Made by a program: the position numbers and the translations under genes
Shown here: positions 5,501 through 8,494 of the stretch, in pieces
Numbering within the stretch: position 1 is the stretch's first letter
Layout of the letters: each line of letters opens with the position of its first letter
NCBI GenBank assembly: GCA_937891565.1
Contig: CALAHA010000104.1
Location: 1 to 8,494 of the forward strand
DNA length: 8,494 nt
From: an uncultured Ilumatobacter sp.
GTDB lineage: Bacteria; Actinomycetota; Acidimicrobiia; Acidimicrobiales; Ilumatobacteraceae
Reading direction: 5' to 3'
Notes under the pieces: generated by a model
What the model was told of the DNA's origin: nothing
The model's input: only the letters and a program-made list of their open reading frames with translations
The model's database searches: none

Positions 5501-8494
5501 TCACCGATGTATTCAAACACCTCGCCTTCCATCGGCCCCGATGCCACGCGGACCTTTTTGCCCCCCAGCAGCGACGCCTGCTTGCTCCGCGAGCTGTAGT
5601 CGGCCGCAATCGTCGTACCCTTGGGATCCCAGCCAATGAAGTTACGAGCCACGGCGATCCCGATGCCGACGGCTACCCCGCCGCCGAATCCAGCTGCCCC
5701 TGAAGCCGCGACGGCACCGACCGTGGCATCGATTGCCGCCGTGCTGGTGGCCTCGATGGTCACGGAGCCCACCTCGTCTGCGGCCGTTCCGATCGCGCTG
5801 TTCTGCACGAAGGCATTGGTTTTGGTGAGAATAATGTTGGTCGCTTCGGCACCACCGCCCGCCACCGCCACGCCGGCCGCGCCACCGAGCCCCACTGAAA
5901 CCGCTGCAGCAACCGAGGTGGCGCGGATGGATGACGTGTCAGTCGCCTTGACGGTCACTGAACCAGCGGCATCAACAGTATCGGCATTTTTTATGGCCGC
6001 CGTTGTTTGTGTTGCAATCGAGTTATTCGCAAGTGACACGCCGACAGAGATCGCGGCTCCGAGCACGCCGCCTATGCCGACAGAGACGGCGACAGCGCCC
6101 GCGTCTGTGGCAATCTTTGATTCGTCTTTGCCACTGACGTCGATGGCATTCGCGTGAATACCCGTGCCATCGCCGGTGATCGTCGCCTCGATCTGATGGC
6201 CGATCCGGTTGCTCGACGAGACTCCGGCGCCACTCGCCGCCAGGCCACCCACGCCGCCTCCGGCGATGGCCGCAGACCCGGCCAGCACCAGCGAATCGAT
6301 CTTGCTGCGGGACATGGCCTGAACCGTCAACGTGCCCGTCGCGTTGATCCCGCTGTCGATCGACCTGGCGAAGATACCCAGTCCGGGCACGGAGTTGCCT
6401 TCCTGGTCATAGCCGATGAAGTTGCGCGAGACCGAGGCGCCGATCGAGACACCGGCCCCGGCAACGCCGCCGACGCCAATGGCGACCGACGCGGCGGCAA
6501 CCGTCGCGACGATCGTCGAGGCGTTCGTCGCCGAAAGTGTCACGTCGTTCGACTCGGTGACCGTGCTTGAAACCAGCTCAGCCGTCGTCGAGCTCAGGAT
6601 GACATTCGTGGCGACGGCCCCCGCCCCACTGATCGCCCCGCCGAAGACGCCGCCAAAGCCACCAGCCAGAGAAGCCGCCGCCACGCGGGCCGTGATCGAG
6701 CCGTCAGCGAGTTCCCAGAGTTTGCCGTCGGAATAATCTTCGGCGCTGAGCGTGCGGGTGTCGGGGGTCAGCAGCCGCCAGAGTGCCGTGTTCTTGTAGT
6801 TCTGCTCCGTCAGCTTCGCCGAATTGTCACCGGCGACCAACTCATCAGCGCCCACCCACTCGTAGACCGCGCCGGGAATGCCGAACGCCGGGTTGTAGCC
6901 CTGGGCGACCCGGACGGTCGTGCCCCGTTCAAAATCGTCATCCGCCTCCCTCTTGACCAGTTCGACTTCATAGTCGTCGGGGTCGGTCTTGAGATAGCCA
7001 TAGGAGGAGGAATAGTCGGCCTCGAAACCGCGGTAGCGATAGATCCGGCCGGGATCACCGCCGCCGACGTAGCCGTCGGCCACCCGCACGGTATCGCCCG
7101 CCTGCAGAGCGACCGATCCGTCGGCCGTCGTGTGATCAGGCGCGGGCACATCACCACCGAGCGTTTCCGCCTTGATCGAGATGTCGCCAGTGGCGTGGAC
7201 CGAATCCGCATTGGCGATGCCAGCATACACGACATTGGAGATTTCGTTGTAGGCCGACGAGATGCCGATCGAAAGCGAGATACCGACCGTGCCGGCGGCG
7301 GAACCGGCAATCGAGGCCGCGAGGGCATCGGCCGTGATCCGGGTGTTGTCGAGTGCCTGCAGGCTGATATTCGCAGCTTCGATGCCAGATTTGCCGACCA
7401 CGTCGCCGTCACCGTCGATGAAGGCCCTTACGACCGTGCGACCACGGTTTTCAACACCGACACCGGCGCCGCTAAGCCCGATGCCCGCGGTTCCGCCGGC
7501 GGCAACGGCCACCGAGCCTGCGAGCGTGAGGGCCTCGATCGAGCCCCGGGCCTCGGCGTCGAGCGTGAGGTCTCCCACGGCCTTGACCGATGAGTTGCCG
7601 ATGAAGGCCTGCACCTGAGACGCATACTGGATGTCGGCCGGCAGAATCAGCTGCCACTGATCGGGATCCCCAAAATCTTCGCCCGAGAGGGCGCTGGCCC
7701 GTTCCAGCCGCCAGTTTTCATTTGCCTCCCACTCGCCACCGACAAAGGCACCGTCGTAGACGGCCGTCGCCAGGTTGACCACCGTGTCGTCGTCGCCCTG
7801 CCAGACATAGATGGCGTCGACCAACTTCACGCGGGTCTGCGTGTCGCCGTCGTTCACCAGCGTCTTCGTACCGTCGGCGGATGTGTAGTCGTAGATGTTT
7901 TTCTGGTCACCGATGAAGCGGTAGACATCTCCCCCGCGAACACCGTCATTGACGAGCACGGTCATACCCGGCGAAATGGTCTTGAACTCTTGGTCCGATG
8001 TGTAACTGTGGGCAGCGGAGGAGGGATCCCAGCCGATGAAGTTGCGGGCGAGGGCAAAGCCGACGGAGGCTCCAATCCCAGCCGTGCCACCGACCGCGAC
8101 GGCGGCACTGGCCGCCACCACGGTTGCGTCGATGGTCGAATCGCTCAGCGCATCGATATCCACCCTGCCGGCGCTGATGACCACACTGCCGACCGGCGCT
8201 GCCGCGGCCTCGCCACCGTCGTCGATGAAGGCGTTGGTCCGACTGAGAATGACGTTTTTCGCGACCGCTCCGGCGCCGCTGACGGCGATCCCCGCCTTGC
8301 CGCCGCCGCCGATGGCGAGCGATGCCGCGGCCGTCGTCGCGTCAATCCGGGAGACCGTCTTGGCATCGATCACGACATCGCCGACAGTCGTCCCCACGGT
8401 ATCGTCCGCGCGACGGATGAAGGCCTCGACATTGTTGCCGATGTGGTTCTCGGCCAGCGCCACGCCGACAGAGAAAGCCACAGCGGTCTTTTCG
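1..8494 (-). CDS. Giant repetitive surface or secreted protein, internal fragment (start and stop both outside the window)
   Basis: One reading phase is free of stops for 2831 codons (8493 down to 1), with no frameshift needed, and the repeat motifs stay in phase throughout. Residues 56-1993 are five copies of a four-unit super-repeat. Residues 1994-2831 are a second, Gly-Gly/Ser/Thr-rich repeat array. Five extra domains sit at about residues 158-284, 445-597, 958-1034, 1191-1294 and 1534-1718. There is no Cys and only about 14 Met; none of the Met is a plausible start because repeat sequence continues on both sides. The protein is rich in Ala, Gly, Ser, Thr, Val and Asp and poor in Lys. No enzyme motif is visible. 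The alternating small-residue strands and Asp/Asn/Gly turns suggest an extended beta-rich fold and an extracellular adhesin or stalk role; this is inference. Similar proteins are known from Planctomycetota and other GC-rich environmental bacteria. Secretion signal, anchor and neighbouring genes cannot be seen. The coding call is very secure and the function is not known. Confidence 0.96.
994..1035 (-). repeat. Perfect 21-bp tandem duplication (TDSARAG twice)
   Basis: Bases 994-1014 and 1015-1035 are identical and in frame, duplicating seven residues (TDSARAG TDSARAG) in the degenerate array. It is the only perfect tandem repeat of this length I noticed. The unit that holds it is 62 residues long, against 51-54 for most neighbours, so the duplication explains most of the excess. 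It probably arose by replication slippage and is recent compared with the protein-level repeats. Confidence 0.9.
2515..3285 (-). repeat. Super-repeat copy 5 (units a-b-c-d, no insertion)
   Basis: Window residues 1737-1993, 257 residues, within one residue of the reference copy. Anchors: NIILS at 3199-3213 (a); HNFIGW at 3019-3036 (b); a diverged c loop ISGRRNGFGVH at 2761-2793, in which two Arg replace the acidic residues; NQI at 2623-2631 with VDGS in place of NAD near 2590-2601 (d). This is the last recognisable full copy before the array changes character. Confidence 0.85.
3340..3624 (-). repeat. Three tandem 33-residue (99 bp) aromatic repeats
   Basis: The Tyr codons at 3619-3621, 3520-3522 and 3421-3423 are exactly 99 bp apart. 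So are the Trp codons at 3553-3555, 3454-3456 and 3355-3357. Each copy has [VM]-Y-x-F, then a G-[TS]-[IV] strand, then E-N-Y-x-D-x-[ST]-R-W. The endings are ENYGDTTRW, ENYSDTSRW and ENYADASRW. The third copy runs back into the main array. No gaps separate the copies, so the duplication is precise, though the DNA has diverged. Confidence 0.9.
3340..3894 (-). other. Inserted domain 5 in a type d unit (largest, ends in three tandem 33-residue modules)
   Basis: About 185 residues (1534-1718). The first half carries several VxV-type strands (ARVEVAPGY, DRVQLSDTY, SSVTVLADY). The second half is three tandem aromatic modules (listed separately). The order of strands matches the other aromatic inserts, but with the closing Y...W module multiplied. 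It sits after a diverged NAD region of a d unit, and the main array resumes at IEITADE. Confidence 0.7.
4612..4923 (-). other. Inserted domain 4 in a type d unit (unrelated acidic insert)
   Basis: About 104 residues (1191-1294). It differs from the other inserts: no E-[DN]-Y...W ending is present. It has a short strand (VILDGTITV), an acidic run EDDSDED at 4831-4851, a stretch that looks helical (ANLLDAVGDRVILDALRTAF), then two strand-like segments RWTLVAPDG and FTLSLSSDGTRLAVHR. The array resumes at NTINAVSAAAS. I do not recognise the domain. Confidence 0.6.
5392..5622 (-). other. Inserted domain 3 in a type b unit (single aromatic module with an acidic loop)
   Basis: About 77 residues (958-1034), the shortest insert and probably one complete module: KKVRVASG strand, GEVFEYIGD strand, an acidic DPDEDG loop at 5467-5484 matching the DxDxDG pattern of calcium-binding loops, then EDYYDTRLW at 5416-5442. 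It follows RNFIGWDP exactly as domain 1 does. Calcium binding is a hypothesis from the pattern only. Confidence 0.7.
5911..6678 (-). repeat. Super-repeat copy 2 (units a-b-c-d, no insertion; reference copy)
   Basis: Window residues 606-861, exactly 768 bp or 256 residues. This is the cleanest copy and it defines the basic period of four units of about 64 residues. Anchors: NVILS at 6592-6606 (a); RNFIGYD at 6406-6426 (b, with Tyr in place of Trp); ITGDGTG at 6160-6180 (c, Asp to Thr at the second position); NSI at 6016-6024 and NAD at 5980-5988 (d). Confidence 0.9.
6703..7161 (-). other. Inserted domain 2 in a type d unit (two aromatic modules in tandem)
   Basis: About 153 residues (445-597) after the d-unit strand ISIKAET. 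It has two successive halves, each starting with a matching strand: GDTVRVADGY then GRIYRYRG, and GTTVRVAQGY then GAVYEWVG. Two aromatic endings follow, EQNYKNTALW at 6778-6807 and EDYSDGKLW at 6715-6741. The near-identical TVRVA-x-GY starts suggest internal duplication. The main array resumes at ITARVAAAS. Confidence 0.7.
7642..8022 (-). other. Inserted domain 1 in a type b unit (aromatic VxV...W module)
   Basis: About 127 residues (158-284) placed directly after RNFIGWDP. It contains a GMTVLV strand, a GGDVYRFIGD strand near 7900-7944, a second IYVWQGDDD strand near 7785-7812, and an EDFGDPDQW ending at 7654-7680. It is unlike the flanking Ala/Gly repeat: rich in Tyr, Trp, Asp and charged residues. 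After it, the b unit resumes with VQAFIGNSS and its closing strand. It resembles a small binding domain inserted in a loop. Function is unknown. Confidence 0.7.
8329..8493 (-). repeat. Partial type d unit at the N-terminal edge
   Basis: This is the end of a type d repeat unit. The N-x-I anchor (NHI) is at 8440-8448 and is followed by an A-F-I strand and a short VGDVVIDAK strand. It precedes the first complete four-unit block, so the super-repeat array probably continues beyond the window at high coordinates. Confidence 0.75.

Larger units (their letters stand above)
4588..5910 (-). repeat. Super-repeat copy 3 (units a-b-c-d, with two inserted domains)
   Basis: Window residues 862-1302, 441 residues. 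Anchors: NIILTK at 5821-5838 (a); RNFIGWDP at 5623-5646 (b); IDGDG at 5173-5187 (c); NEV at 5008-5016 and NAD at 4972-4980 (d). The extra 185 residues over the reference copy are accounted for by one domain in unit b (5392-5622) and one in unit d (4612-4923). Confidence 0.88.
6679..8328 (-). repeat. Super-repeat copy 1 (units a-b-c-d, with two inserted domains)
   Basis: Window residues 56-605, 550 residues. The anchors appear in order: type a NVILS at 8242-8256; type b RNFIGWDP at 8023-8046; type c IDGDGD at 7402-7419; type d NEI at 7240-7248 with NAD at 7204-7212. Each unit opens with a segment of about 25 residues rich in Ala, Gly, Ser and Val (AAS or AGS start) and closes with a short strand ending in I-x-A. 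The copy is about 294 residues longer than the insert-free copy because domains are inserted in units b and d. Confidence 0.88.

Noticed and set aside
7963..7965. Internal Met codon as a possible gene start
   Set aside because: It lies inside insert 1, with repeat sequence in the same frame on both sides, and there is no intergenic-looking DNA around it. The other internal Met codons fail in the same way.
2515..8493. Ala/Gly/Val/Ile segments of about 25 residues as transmembrane helices
   Set aside because: They recur in every unit, are very rich in Gly and Ser, and alternate like beta strands. More than twenty membrane spans in this pattern is implausible, and a hydrophobicity predictor could be misled here.
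1..8494. CRISPR array, tRNA, rRNA, insertion sequence or terminator
   Set aside because: The repeats are protein-level and diverged in DNA, without identical direct repeats and spacers. No inverted-repeat ends, RNA-like sequences or hairpin plus T-run outside coding sequence were seen.

Overview
The whole window is the interior of one giant protein-coding gene on the minus strand. In the phase whose codons occupy plus-strand positions 3k+1 to 3k+3, no complement of a stop codon (tta, cta or tca) occurs from position 1 to 8493. That is 2831 consecutive sense codons, open at both edges, so neither the start nor the stop of the gene is present. I read every codon of this phase by eye. The resulting protein is one coherent, strongly repetitive sequence with no cysteine. 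The remaining open frames on both strands are shadows of it. I see no RNA gene, CRISPR array, insertion sequence, promoter or terminator.

The DNA is GC-rich and the protein is dominated by Ala, Gly, Ser, Thr, Val, Ile and Asp. This composition, size and repeat style fit giant secreted or surface proteins of Planctomycetota and similar GC-rich environmental bacteria, which are often annotated only as beta-strand-repeat or adhesin-like proteins. The taxonomic guess is weak, because the N-terminal signal and C-terminal anchoring regions lie outside the window.

The protein runs from high to low coordinates. Window residue 1 is at 8493. Residues 1-55 (8329-8493) are the tail of one repeat unit. 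Residues 56-1993 (2515-8328) are five tandem copies of a higher-order repeat, each made of four different units of about 64 residues in fixed order: type a (NxILS motif), type b (RNFIGW motif), type c (IDGDG-like loop) and type d (N-x-I followed by NAD). A copy without insertions is 256-257 residues. Longer copies are longer only because extra domains sit inside b and d units, never inside a or c units. Residues 1994-2831 (1-2514) are a different, more degenerate array of Gly-Gly and Ser/Thr-rich units spaced mostly 51-62 residues apart. Towards position 1 this array grades into beta-helix-like sequence.

Five inserted domains (7642-8022, 6703-7161, 5392-5622, 4612-4923, 3340-3894) interrupt the array. 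Four share an aromatic module with a VxV strand, a G-x-[VI]-Y strand and an E-[DN]-Y-x-[DN]-x-x-x-W ending. One of these contains three tandem copies of exactly 33 residues. The likely overall picture, by inference, is a long extracellular repetitive stalk decorated at regular positions with small side domains that may bind a ligand or surface. Function is unknown.
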